Source of the DNA: Sesamum alatum
Lineage: Eukaryota; Streptophyta; Magnoliopsida; Lamiales; Pedaliaceae
Length of the DNA stretch: 64,000 bases
Reading direction: 5' to 3'
NCBI GenBank assembly: GCA_034509735.1
Contig: JACGWO010000002.1
Span: forward strand, 45,525,702-45,589,701
In this document: positions 9,301-21,700 of the stretch, in pieces
How the letters are laid out: every line of letters begins with the position of its first letter
Position numbering within the stretch: the first letter of the stretch is position 1
The notes under the pieces: generated by a model
What the model saw: the letters and a program-made list of their open reading frames with translations, nothing else
The model's database searches: none
Told to the model about the DNA's origin: nothing
Translations under genes and position numbers: made by a program

Positions 9301-10185
9301 AGACTATTAAAGTTATGGTTCATGTTAAATTATAATGTTCAATGTGTAAATAGTTTTATCATAATGGCAATTTGATTTGAGAAGTTAATAGTGTTTTATT
9401 ATTTAATTAATACAGAACCTACATAAGAGGGAGATATATTATTGAAGATATGGTTCATGTTAGACGACATCGATCCATTTTGTTAATGTTTTTATCATAA
9501 AGATAATTTGATTTGGAGTTAATAGTATTCTATTAAACTTACGGTTCGTGATAAACAACAATGCTCAATGTTGTAAGTATCTTTTATCATCATATCAAAT
9601 ATTTTAAAAGGTTAAAACATACCGCAAGAAATAGTTTACAGTATGCGCAAAAGACAAAATAAATAAACTCATTAGCTTTTAAGTGTTTGTCAAGCAATAT
9701 CAATTTTATCTATAAATATATCTAAGATGAACTTTATGTATCAAAATTACTTCTAATATATGTGGACAATACCGATTTAGATACAGAGACTAAAACAAAG
9801 ATAACAATTAGCTGATGCATTTGTAGATAGATATAAAAAATGATCTATATATGCATTGAGATGATTTTTACGTACATTATTGTTAGGATTTAGACATAGA
9901 ATTTCTAAACATATATAACTAATACATTAGAGATGAACTCAACCAAGACTAGTGTGTAAAATAGCAACATTCTTGACCAATAGGTGCATGAAACTTTGTC
10001 ATCATTATATATTTTAAGCACTTATTGTTAGACTCAATTGAAAATCAATACTTAGAGAAAGAATGACGACAAATAAGTTCATCAAATTATGCAAAGATTA
10101 ATGAATGAGGAAAGAATAGGAGTTTATTTGACTTCTAATATTGAAATAAATGTGATAGGACATTTATCAAGTCATATAATCTCAC

Positions 10186-10787
10186 CTTTACTATATGGTC
10201 TTCCCCATGTGCAATGTGATGAACCCCATAATTTATTTGTGTTGTGTGAACTGGATGAAGGTTATTGTTATTATTCTGCTCACTTGCTGCAAATGTAAAA
10301 AAGTGTTAGTTCAAATGCATTTTAAATTGAAAGTAAGAGATAGAGCTAATTTCAAACCCCAGATTTTAGTGAGCAAAATTAAAGTGTCTAAAACACAAAA
10401 TAGAAAGTTACATTTGGACAAAGAAAATTATATGTAGTTTATGTTGTGTTTTTTAATTGAACTCTATTTATAGTTGAAAAAGAAAAAGACACATCTACAA
10501 AGAGGATGCTTACATAAGCTAAGTTCAACATTGGTGATAACAACTTTAATTAGGTATTGCAAGAAAAAGCTATTTGATGTAATCGCGACAAAACTCCCTA
10601 ATTTAGATTGGTGATAACAACTTTACTTAACACAGATCAAATAATATAACCATTTACAAGAGCACAATGGTCTAGTTTAGATTCACGGAAAATTCAATTT
10701 CAAATTTAAATGTGATTGTATCGATTCCAATTCAATTTAAAAATTATAGAATAGTGCCATAGAAATGCTAAATTGTCTTCTTATCAA

Positions 10788-10818
<31 letters not shown>

Positions 10819-11838
10819 GTTGTTGTTGTTGTTATTATTATTATTAATTATAATTATTATTATTATTATTCTTCTTCTTCGCATTTTTTTCTTTTGTATA
10901 ATGCCATAAGCATTAATTGTTTTCCAAAACCGAGACACATATAAATGCTCACCAAGAAAATGTATTGACTTCATCTATGCTAATCTTTTGTTGGAAAGCA
11001 CATGGTCTAATATAATTCATTGTCTATTCATTCTGTCACAATAAAATCACTACTATTCTTGGTCACCGTGGCAATGAAATTTGTAGTCAATTTATTTGAA
11101 ATGGTAAAACTATTATTATCACTTTTAATCTCTATAGATTTGAAATTGCTATAGCAAAAATGGAAAAAGCCCATAACTATTATTTCTATAGAATACATTA
11201 AAACTATATGTCTTTTTTTTCTTCTGTGCCTTATATTGGTGTTTCTTATAAAATTTTAAAAAGTATTTAAGGTAGTTGAATAACTATCAATATGAAAAAA
11301 AAAAATCCTAATGGCACTATTAAACTAAATAAATACACATACTTACTAACAATTATCATAATTTCAAAGCGTGGTACAAACTTTACTAAGAAATAAATCT
11401 TTTGTTCCCTTCATGTATGGTTAGGACCATTACTACTAATAATTAATTTTTTATTTCTTTAAGAAGAAAAAATATATTTTTCAATCTCGTAAATCCATAT
11501 AAGAAGGAAAAAAAGATGTGGTGCAATATGTAAAAACCTGTGTGGCCTCTTCCATATCCAACACCAGTATATCGAATTGGCCTTTGATTTCTTCTGGACC
11601 TATTGGAAACCTGAGATAACACTTCAAATTATATGACAATATATAAAGTTGAATTTTATAATTGTTGTGTGATTACTTAAAGATTTACCTGTTGAAAATA
11701 TCTAGGGGGGATTATGGTTATTATGTCGTTATTTGTATCTTGATTTGCCGTTACTTGAACAGAAGGTAACCTAAGCTCCAGATTTGTGTTCACATCTTCA
11801 GAAGGGGCTGGATTGTTGAGGTCCAAATCGTGTATCAT
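10186..11838 (-). pseudogene. M1: RNF4-like RING gene lacking its RING exon
   Basis: Exons (minus strand): exon 1 11838-11689 (150 nt, starts MIHDLDLN), exon 2 11610-11538 (73 nt), exon 3 10286-10186 (101 nt). All have GT/AG borders and matching phases (0, 1, 0), the same as intact M3 at 43616-48265. A SUMO-interacting-type motif is in exon 1 (ITII flanked by Asp/Asn). The untranslated first exon ends at 14369 and its intron contains a solo LTR. The matching RING exon was deleted at 7588. The next RING exon in the same orientation (4816-5046) has a stop codon after ME. M1 could make only a RING-less N-terminal protein with SIM-like, basic and Asn-rich parts, or be non-functional. A dominant-negative or decoy role is speculation. 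Confidence 0.75.
10788..10880 (+). repeat. Compound trinucleotide microsatellite (CAT)n(GTT)n(ATT)n(CTT)n
   Basis: Located in intron 2 of M1. The CAT block is longer than in the sister copy (47220-47310). The low-complexity ORF reading through it is not a gene. Confidence 0.95.
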
Positions 11839-12547
11839 CTAAAGGTAGAAAACAAGAAGCCAAAATTGTTATTATAATAATTACAATGATATGCAACACC
11901 ACAAACAAACTTAGTTTCAATTACCAAAATAAATTCTATTGTTTATCTTATGTTTTTGTTTTATCTTAGATGCTATGAAGGATTTTATTCCAATAAAATT
12001 CATGTAAATACATTGAAGAAATTATGCTATGTGTTGGCTCATTTATTGAATGAAAAATGGTGACAAAAATGTAATTAACCCAAAGATTTCTAAAAGAACT
12101 TTTAAATTTGACTCACAAAAATTGTGTTTGAATGTCCAAATTGGTAAATAAAGCTATAATTTCTAATGTTTTCAATCTAAAGAAATAGTTCATTCACAAA
12201 ATTTGAATTTATTCAATTGTTAACTTATTTACAAATCATAGCATTCATGAGTAATATTTGCTTATATACTATACATTTATGTAACTATTAACTGTTTAAA
12301 CATAAAAAATGAGTCGCAAAGCTTTGAAGTGATTAAATTTTGTACATAACAAATAGTCGGGCTTCCTAACATAATCATTTGTTTTGACCTTTCAAAATGT
12401 CATTGGCCGTTTAACGTAACTGAATTAAAAGTTCAACATTTCTTTATTAAGCTATTTCTTTCTATAGTAGCGACGGTAATCATATCACCATGCATCAAGT
12501 TCAATACAATCTAATTATGTTAATTTTGGCATGCATAGCTTTACTAA

Positions 12548-13107
12548 TGATATAGGGAAATAAAATATATACAACTCCTCGTATTAAATACTTTCTAGCA
12601 CATACAAACGATTTACCCCCGACACCAAAGATACAGATATGGGTAAAATAAAGGGAATATGAGACCTTAGAGATACAAGGTCAATGGCCTCTAAACTAAA
12701 ACAAACGAGAAGGACCAAGTAAGATTTACGAGACCCCCTCCCCAACATTATAAGATATACGAAGCCCTTTTACAACAGGGGGCCAGGCACCCCCAAATAT
12801 GAGAAGGAGATGAAGCTCCTTCTAAAGTGCATTAATATACGAGGCCTACATGGTACGAGGTCCCCTCTATACAAGGAAGGTACGAGCTACCCGGATAAAA
12901 GATACGCTCAAAATCTACAAGGTCAGAAAAGAATCTAAAAATAAGATTTCAAGTAGATTTTCTAAAGACCACTTTCGAGGATATCCCTCTAAATACCCGG
13001 GCATTTACTCGAGTAAAGGCATTCCCTCTTTTCTTTCCTTCTTGTAAGAAAAAAATATAAAAACATCACTTTAAGAAATTTGAGCTCTTACGATTTCACC
13101 CACACCA
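12548..13107 (+). mobile_element. Solo LTR in the 5'-UTR intron of M1
   Basis: 560 bp, starts TGATATAGGG and ends CCCACACCA (TG...CA), flanked by CTAA (12544-12547 and 13108-13111; 5 bp if the terminal A is shared). It contains a TATA-like TATAAAAAC at 13056 followed by an R/U5-like segment. It is more GC-rich than its surroundings. The homologous introns of the plus genes have the empty site (31125-31128, 55944-55947). No internal retroelement region remains, so it arose by LTR-LTR recombination. It lies in opposite orientation to M1. The 65-codon ORF inside it is not a gene. Confidence 0.85.
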
Positions 13108-14368
13108 CTAATAAATACAGATTACTTAAATTTCCGATGTGGCATAAAAAGTATCGAGAACTAAAAAGTTGATCAAACTCTGTTACTTGTAAATAATGGA
13201 ACTCAAGTAGTTGACATGTAACTATTTTGGAATAAATACGAACAATAACAAATATTATGAAATTGCCAAGCTCGATCCACTATAGTTCATTTCAATTTAA
13301 AATCGTCACAATACTTATATATTAAGATATCACGTACATATATAATTCAAAATGTTTCAACCACGTAGATTTCTACTCAAATTTAGAGACAGATGAGCAA
13401 ATAGATCAATTTGCACTATTTGTGTCACAAGTAGCTTCAAATACATGCAACTTGTAATAACATAAATATATGAAAATAGTCCAATGTGAGAAGAGCTAAC
13501 CAAAGCAAAATTGTCTTCATGAAACTATGCAATTAATAATAATTATGCTGCATGTATAATTTTTTTGGTATTAAGATTACTTGATTTAAAAGATTTAAAA
13601 GACGTGGGAAACTTAAATAGATGCGATTTCAACGTCAAGAAAAATACTTTTATGTCAAAAAGCAACTCAAATAAAAATCAAGTGATGTTACTTTAGCTTC
13701 CTCATCTAATTACTGAGAAACCAAGAATAGGAAAAGTGAAAATAATGACATTGATTAATTTCTTAGCAGCTATCACTAGGCCAAAAAAATTAGAAAAAAA
13801 TCATTTGTACGTTACATATTTTAAGAGATATAGAATAAATTGTCATTGCAAATCGATGTCTTGAACCAAAATAGTGTGTACTCTCTCCCCAAATTTCTCG
13901 AACAAAGATTGTAATGAAATAAAAGATATAACTAATGCAAGTTTATCATATTTCCAGAACCCTCTTTAATCCATCTATAAATTCAACATGATGCTTAAGC
14001 TCCTAGTTCGCACAGTTATACATTCAAATGTACATATACTGGGTCTACATATATCACATAAAATGGATGAAAACCGCAATTACTAGAGTCATCACCAACA
14101 GATCTCTAAAACAATGAGAATCAATAACACAAAACTTACATTTAACCATATATATATGACAAAAATATTTCAAGATGAAATGATAAAAAATTCAAAAATT
14201 GAGAAATGTAAACAACATTCTCTCAAGAACTTAAAGATTCCTTAAAAATAAAAAAACTCAACAAAACTAAAACCCATTTTAATTTCTTTTAAAAAGTTTA
14301 ATAAACAAAAAGATGAAAGACTCATTTCAAAAATAAAAAAAAAAAAAAATCATACATAAAAAAGTTAC

Positions 14369-14450
14369 CTTCACCGAGTGTCTTTTGAGAGAAAAAACTA
14401 AGATGGCGCTCTGCGAGAGGTGATGGTGAAATGTTTTTTAGAGATTTGTA
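14369..14450 (-). promoter_or_regulatory. M1 untranslated first exon and core promoter
   Basis: The 5'-UTR exon ends at a splice donor CGGTGAAG/GTAAC (exon end 14369); its 2.53-kb intron runs to 11839. Where the plus genes have CTATAAA, the minus arm reads CTCTAAAAAA (around 14438-14446), so the TATA box is altered; an ATATAT tract further upstream (about 14460) might substitute. The transcription start is not determined. Confidence 0.5.
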
Positions 14451-17400
14451 ATTGTACTGCAATATATGAAAGCACAAGAGTGATGAAGATGTAGAAAGAA
14501 AAAAATGGGCTATATTGTGTTAGGAAGTAAATCTAAACAAAATTATTCCAATTCATCATATACCTTTTTAGCCTATATCAATTCAATGGGTAAGTGCCAA
14601 TGATATTGTAATTTGTACACTGAATTTGTAATATTTTCTTTTCTTTTTGAAATAAAGCAATATTTTTTAAGCAAAGTTACCTCTAGTTGCAAATTAACAT
14701 TACCAGGTCATGGTTTATATTTTCAGAATATTTTTAGACATAATTTTATCATTTTTCAAATTTTTCAGTGGGGATGTAAGAAAGTCCCTGATGAAAATGA
14801 TAATTATAATTCAATTACGTGAATTAGCAATATGTTTATTGGGATTTTAAGGATAAGTAAAGATACTTGAGTCATTTTTATATTATTTAAAAAATAAAAT
14901 GAGTCAATACAAAATTTAAAACATCGTAAGGAATAGGGAGTTGAAAAAGTTGTTCCAAGGTGTTGTTTAAATAACATGAAGCCTTCCAGAGGTTGCTGAA
15001 AACGTCTTTTTGTCATATTAAATATATCAAGAAGTAAATGAAAGAAAACATATATAGTTTGAGAAATTAGTATATATTTTAAATGACATTAGGTACTTTT
15101 AAGTTTTTTATGAAGGAAAAATTACTAAAACCTCATTAAGATAAACTCTAATTCTAAAAAAATCCAACAATATGCTTTTTAAATTTAAGGAGTGACGATG
15201 AGATAATTTCATTCCAAAATCTAGAAATATGGGTTTATTTATTGATGGAGTCAAGATGATATAATTCTCGTGAGTTACTGCCGCTATTTCTAAGATTAAG
15301 AAACTTAAAAGAATAGCGTTTTTTTCTTTGGCATTGTCAAATTCCATAAATTACGTGCATGGTGATTATAATTATAATAATTAAAATTCTTAGAAAAATA
15401 TATCTTATATATTAATTAGGCATAACTAAGTCGGTTACTTTACGATGTCAAGATGCTAATTGAATTATTATCAATTTGTAAACATATTCAATAGTAGTTT
15501 GTAGTTACATACAAAGTGGAAATGAAGGCGAGTAAGAATTCAAAGTGAAAGAGAATAAGTTATTAAGGAAATATGATGTTGGATAATATTTGTAAACCAA
15601 GTAGAAAATGTATTTATGGTTAACATTAAAGAAATAAAAATTGTGATGCATAAAAGGGGTTTCATTCTTCAATTTCTAACTAGGGAATATTACATATAAA
15701 AGACATCATAACTGGTGTACTAGAAGATTTGCGATTGCATGGGAATTTCGTTGCAAGATTGCATGGCAATTCTGTTGCATGATTTGCGATTGCATGGTTT
15801 AAGTCTCCCAGGTGGACGTAAATTCAACCCATGTACACGGTGGAAATAGGACGAATCCCAAAGTTGACCGTAGATTCTCATGAATAAATGGTGCATCGGT
15901 TGAAATTTAATTGCATAGATGGTTTACTCAATTAGTAAATAACAACTCATAGTACGTAAGAAAATTTCATTGCTTTGTTGGTCATTAATTATGTTTTGTC
16001 GACTAAATGCATTTCGTTTACAATTTTAGGGCTTTTTTTTTTTTCTTCAGCTGAGATCCACTTCTTGGGGAGGGTGTTTTAGAAATTTTTGAATTTCGTT
16101 TATAATTGTATTTAAAATCACTTTAGTCCCTCATTTTCACTTTCTCACGTTGGCATCCTTGAACTTTATATATTGTTTCAAATCAGTCCTTCTGACCACT
16201 TCCCAATGAAAATTTGACCGGAGTTTGAAACTTTTTTGCTTTTTTCACTTCAGTTAAGTTTTAAAACATATCATATTGGTCCATATTTTGAGCAGAAAAA
16301 ATACTCTAGCTTCCCACGTAAAATGTTGGTTGTTGGTGCTTATTTAAAAGTTGCTCCCTTAGTGGTCAACAACATATTGTGAGAAATTTCAATTGAGAAT
16401 AATGGTTGTTGTTACATATTTTTGATGCAATTTGGCAAAATTGTGGTGCTCTTGGACTAATGCAAACCTAGGATAAAGGTTTTTTGGTTGTGAAATATGG
16501 CTAAGATGTTTTTTCATTATTTTTTATTAGTTTTTGCTTGTGAAAAATATTGATGAATGTCTGTATCAATCCAAGAGCAATATAATTATGTTGAATTGCC
16601 ACAAAAATATGTAACAACAACCATTTTCCTGACATTAAATTTATGTCAAAATGTTGTTGCCCCTCAAATAAACACTAACAACCAAGATTTTGGGTGGTAA
16701 GCCACTACAAGAAATTACGCCAATAGTCAGGAAAATTAGAAAGGAGCCAATAGTTAGGAAAATTAGAAAGGAGGGTAATTTGTTGGATTGATGCAAACCT
16801 TCATCCATATGTTTCACAAGCATAAACTAGTGAAAAACTTTCATCCTAGGTTTGCATTAGTCCAAGAGCATAGCATCATAGTTTTGCCAAATAACAAAAT
16901 AATATGTACTAATTACAACCATTATTCATAGTTCAAATTTCTCATAATATGTTGTCGACCACCTAAGGAGCATAAATGAACACCAACAACTAACATTTTA
17001 TGTGGGAAGCTATAATATTTTTTCCGCCCAAGAATTTGTTGGCGGTTGGTTCCTGGATTTTGGCAAACCTACCCCAGACCCAATTTGTTGTCATTCCTAA
17101 TTCTAATTCTAGTAGCTGAACATTGATTAGCGAAAATAAACCGACAATTTTTCTGGATAGGTCGAACTATTGCAAGAAAATGGAGAAAGAACACCGAGTG
17201 TTCAAAAGCTTCTAGAGCAACACCGAAAAATAGTTGATCTTAGTTGAAGAAAAACAAACTAAAATTGTAAACAAACTACATTTAGTAAACAAAACGTAAT
17301 TAACAACCAACAATACATGAAATTTCTTCTGTACTATGAGTTGTTATTCAATGATTGTTTTGAAAGAAAAATGCTAGTTAAATTATAGGCAATTTCAAGT

Positions 17401-18159
17401 TGATTACAACAAACGAAAAAAAGGGCAATGTTTGTTGTGTTCAAACGATCTTGAACTAATTATCTTTGAAACACCATTTTAGTAAACCATATGTACAAGT
17501 GGTCTTCTCAGAAAATTCCAAGCATTTATAACAGAGGGGAACCATGACCCTTCTTCAGAAACATGATCTTCCAGTGTTCTCTCTATTCTTCGTGGTTATG
17601 TAGGCCCTAGATACGAGGTCGAGTTTTGAAACACGCTGCCCGTGGTAGCCTTTGTTTTCTACTGGAACTTCTCATTTTCAGTATTTTAGCAATGACTTGC
17701 ACCATTTATTTATAAGAATCTACAGTCAAATATAGGGTTCGTCCTATTTAGGGTTTGCATTTACTTGGGACATACACTTAAACTCCTTGTACTTAAGCAA
17801 CATTATTACCATGCAATCGCACAACACAATTACCATGCATGCAATCGTAAATCTTCTAGGACATGGTTGTGACGTCTCATGTATCATTCCCTAGCTAGCA
17901 ATTGAAGAATTAAACTCCTTTTACGGATAACAATTATTATTATTTATTTTTTTTGTGAAATTTTCTTAAGTGAATTATGTTTAGATTCACTTCCTAAGAC
18001 AACATAGCCCATCTTTTTCTTTCTTCATCTTCATCCCTAATGCTTTCACATCATTGCAGTAGAATTTAAATCTCTATAAAATTCTCAGCATCACCTCTCA
18101 TAAATCACCACCTTAATTTTCTCTTCTTTTTTTCTTCTCTCAAAAGACACTCGGTGAAG
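14400..18159. repeat. Head-to-head palindrome, unit 1 (shared promoter region)
   Basis: The two sides align as an imperfect inverted repeat centred near 16,680. Examples: 15720-15740 with 17850-17870 (AGAAGATTTGCGATTGCATG versus its diverged complement), 15910-16060 with 17220-17370, and 16310-16490 with 16840-17015. The arms are clearly more diverged than the tandem units. An insertion of about 0.8 kb (about 14,825-15,640) is present only on the minus side. At 16719-16772 a 27-bp segment is duplicated (single in unit 3). The region separates divergent genes M1 and P2. Confidence 0.75.
18074..18159 (+). promoter_or_regulatory. P2 core promoter and untranslated exon
   Basis: TATA box CTATAAA at 18074-18080; the untranslated exon ends at 18159 (CGGTGAAG/GTAAA). 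The leader intron is 598 bp (18160-18757), much shorter than in P3 (1623 bp). A 282-bp segment normally lying about 95 bp upstream of the TATA box is missing (junction at 17978/17979). Confidence 0.65.
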
Positions 18160-18757
18160 GTAAATTTTTTTTATGTGTGATTTTTTTTTCAAATGAATCT
18201 TTCATCTTTTTGTTTATTAAACTCTTTAAAAGAATTGAAATGGATTCTAGTTTTGTTGAGTTTTTTTATGTATAAGGAATCTTTAAGTTCTTGAGAGAGT
18301 GTTGTATACTTTTCTTGGTAGTTTCAGTTGTTGCTCATATGAATAGTTAACCATTTTTCCATTATTACATGACAAAGTTTTTTTCATATTATACATGCTA
18401 CATTTAAATGTACTTTTATGTTATTGGTTCTCATTGTTCTTGAGATCTGTTTGTATCTGACGACTCATAGAAATAAATACAGGTTTTGAATCCATTTTTT
18501 TGTGATTATATAGTCTCGATCTATGTATAACTGTGTGATTTATTGTGCACAAACTTTATGTCTTAAAAGCTTTGCCACTCAATGTCTTTATATAAATTTT
18601 ATTGAAAAATTCCTTTATGTCAGTATATAAGATAAAAGAAATACCTAAGCTAAACAAAGAAATTTATTTTGGTAACTAAAACTACGTATACTTGTGATGT
18701 TGCATATCATTTTAGTTATTATAATAATGATTTTAGCTTCTTGTTTTCTACCTTTAG

Positions 18758-21700
18758 ATGATGCGTGATTTGGACCTCAACACTCCAGCCCCTTCTGACG
18801 ATGTGAACACAAATTTGGAGCTTGCGTTACCTTCTGTTCCGGAGATGGCAAATCAGAATACAAATAATGATGAAGTAACCATAATCTCCCGTAGACATTT
18901 TGAACAGGTTACGCTTTCTGTAATTACACAATAATTATTAAATTCAACCTTTATTTTGTCATATAATTTGAAGTGTTATCTCAGGTTGCCAATAGGTCCA
19001 GAAGAAATCAAAGGATACTTCGACAAATTAGTTCTACATATGAAAGAGGTCACACATGTTTTTACATATTGTATCACATCCATTTTTTCTTCTTATATGG
19101 ATTTACGATATTGAAAAATATATTTTTCCATCTTAAAGAAATCAAAAATTAATTATTTGGAATAATGGTCAGTAGCAAACATGATGCAGATAATGAGGTT
19201 TATAGAGCAATCAAATGAAGGGAACAAAATATTTGTTTCTTAGTAAAATTTGTAGCATGCTTTCAAAATTTTGATATTTGTTTGTGAATATGTGTAGTTT
19301 ATTAGTTTATAAGAAACACCATTATAAGGGATAGAAAAAGAATCATATGGTTTTAATATACTCTATAAAACTAATAGTTATGGGCTTTTCCATTTTTGCT
19401 ATAGAAAATTCAAATCTATAGAGATAAGATTTGTTAAGAAATTGATATTAATAGTTTTTCCATTTCAAATAAATTGACTACAAATTCCATTGCTGTGGTG
19501 ACCAATCAGTAGTGATTTTATTGTAATAGAATAAATTGACTATGAATTATATTAGCATGCATCAAAAGATTAGCATAGATCGATAAAGTCAATACATTTT
19601 ATTGTAATAGAATAAATTGATCTTTCGGTGAACCTAAAATAGACCATTGTGCTCTAGTAAATGGTTATATTATTTGTTAACTATTAAGTAAAGTTATTAT
19701 AACTTGTATGGGTAAACTATTATTGAAATGGATTAGAGAGTTTTGTCACGAGAACATCAAATAGTTGACGAATAAATCCGTTACATGTGTGGAATACCTA
19801 ATTTAAGTTGTTAACACCAATGCCGATCCTCTTTGTGAATGCAATTTTTTTTTTCTTTTTCAACCATAAATCTGGAGTTCAATTCATAAACACAAAGGAA
19901 ACTATAAATTATTTTCTTTGTCCAAATGTAACTTTCTATTTTGTGTTTTAGACACTTTTATTTTGCTCATTAGAATCTGGGGTTTAGAATTAGCTTTATC
20001 TCTTACTTCCAATTTATAATGCATTTGAACTAACACCTTTTTATATTTGCAGCAAGTCAGCTAAATAATAACAATAACCTTCGTCCAGTTCACACAACAC
20101 AAATAACTTATGGGGTTCATCATATTGCACACGGGGAAGACCATGTAGTAAAGGTACGATTATAATATATGACTTGATAAATGTCCTATCACATTTATTT
20201 CAATATTAGAAGTCAAATAACTCCTATTATTTCCTCATTCATTAATCTTTGCATAATGATAACAAAGTTGCATTCACCTATAATATAATAATCTCACTAA
20301 CTATAGTTTATTGATATCACTACAAGAAAACATGAGTTAAAATGGAAGCATCCTCTTTAAATCATCTATTTAGTCTAAACAAAATATGGATCGATTGAGT
20401 TCATCTCTAAAGCATTACTTATCCATGTTTAGAAATTCTATGTCGAAATCCTTAACAATAACGTATGAAAAATCATCTCTATATCTAAATCACATTGTCT
20501 ACATACATTAAAAGTAATTCGATACGTAAAATTCTCTGACATATATTTCTAAATAAATTTGATATTGTCTCACAATTACTTAAAAACTAATGAGTTTATA
20601 TATTTTGTTTTTGCGTATACTGTACCGTATGTTTTAGTATTTTAAATTTTTTTGATATGATGATAAAAACAACCCGAGCCTTTGTTTTGCCTGGGTTGCC
20701 TTTGAGTTGAACTAACCCAATGCGGTAAGAACCAACCCACTCTGCAATTGCATCATATTGATATTTGTTGCATATCCCATCTCATATTGTCCTGTAGTTT
20801 TTTGATTGAGCAATACAAAAGCTTGTCGTAATTAAACTTTGTGACACGTTGCAATTGTTTTGATGAACACAATTTTCACAATATTTCTTGTCCTGAATTC
20901 TTTACAACTTTTCAATAGAGTTGTCGTCACACACATGATCGTGAAATGATTATTTAATTTTTTGTTGGAAGACCATCATAAAAAAAAAATTGCATTGAAT
21001 ATCTATCATTGGAAGTTTCCCATAATTTTTCTCTATTTTGCTAAAGAAGCTTTTTTGGCAAGTGGCATGCAAATTCGCATAATTTTGAGATGCACAATTC
21101 ATCGCAATTTTGCAATAAAAATTATTACTGATTACATGATAGATATTCTGAATCCGATGTTATGTGATGCTTAGCTACACGATTCCCATCACAAAGTTAA
21201 CAAATATAATTATTCATAAAATGCCCATATCTATTTAACATTTCTGATATTGTAAGTTCATAATGGTGTTTACCCACTATATTTATAACCTTTTTCTGTT
21301 AAAGAAAAACAAAGTCCTTTGGCTTATATTCTCTTTAGCATTGGAGGAGAAAATACTATGAGTTATGTCATGATGCTACTAATAAATGAGATTGGTGAAA
21401 CTTAATTAGTTTTTCAATATATATATATATATGTGATTTTTCAAAATACTTTGGTACTATTTGATGAGGTGATCAATAAATATTACCTTGTATGAAAAGA
21501 TAAGTCTTCAGTCTAAGTCTCACTATCATAAACTTTACTTAGACGGAAACAAACGAAGTAGCTGAATTGATTGTCTGAATACAAAGATCGAAAACATTGA
21601 AAAATATTATTGCACAGTTAGTGCACATTGAAACTTCTTATTGCACTTCTATTGCACATTTTTTCCGTAATTAGTAGAACCTTATTCACTTGGTCTCACT

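Larger units (their letters stand above)
7082..10185 (-). other. Intron 3 / 3' flank of M1, RING exon deleted
   Basis: Corresponds to 42955-46595 of unit 3, but the B3 RING exon is missing: the sequence passes directly from acatttaagta to aaatatgcc at 7588-7592. The remainder holds a tandem pair of about 50 bp (8118-8220), a possible retroelement RNase H remnant (about 8290-8470), a degraded reading frame (about 8655-8850) and a TG/AG/G16 tract (9262-9300). Confidence 0.6.

Noticed and set aside
10089..10437. Two overlapping plus-strand ORFs, also at 46499-46847
   Set aside because: They are antisense to exon 3 of the minus genes, whose splice sites and phases fit.
10768..10974. ORF of Asn, Asp and Ile runs
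   Set aside because: Pure translation of a trinucleotide microsatellite.
12850..13047. 65-codon ORF, also at 49277
   Set aside because: Lies wholly within the solo LTR; no family resemblance.
15108..15347. 79-codon minus-strand ORF, repeated at 26593 and 51532
   Set aside because: AT-rich frame in the minus-side insertion of the promoter palindrome; no domain, no splice context and lost when the unit is deleted.
16290..17040. Separate foldback transposon
   Set aside because: The inverted arms continue outward over the whole promoter region to both genes, so this is the centre of the inverted gene duplication, not a delimited element.
20317..20340. CACTA transposon in intron 3 of P2
   Set aside because: Only one CACTACAAG end is visible, with no inverted partner or target duplication.
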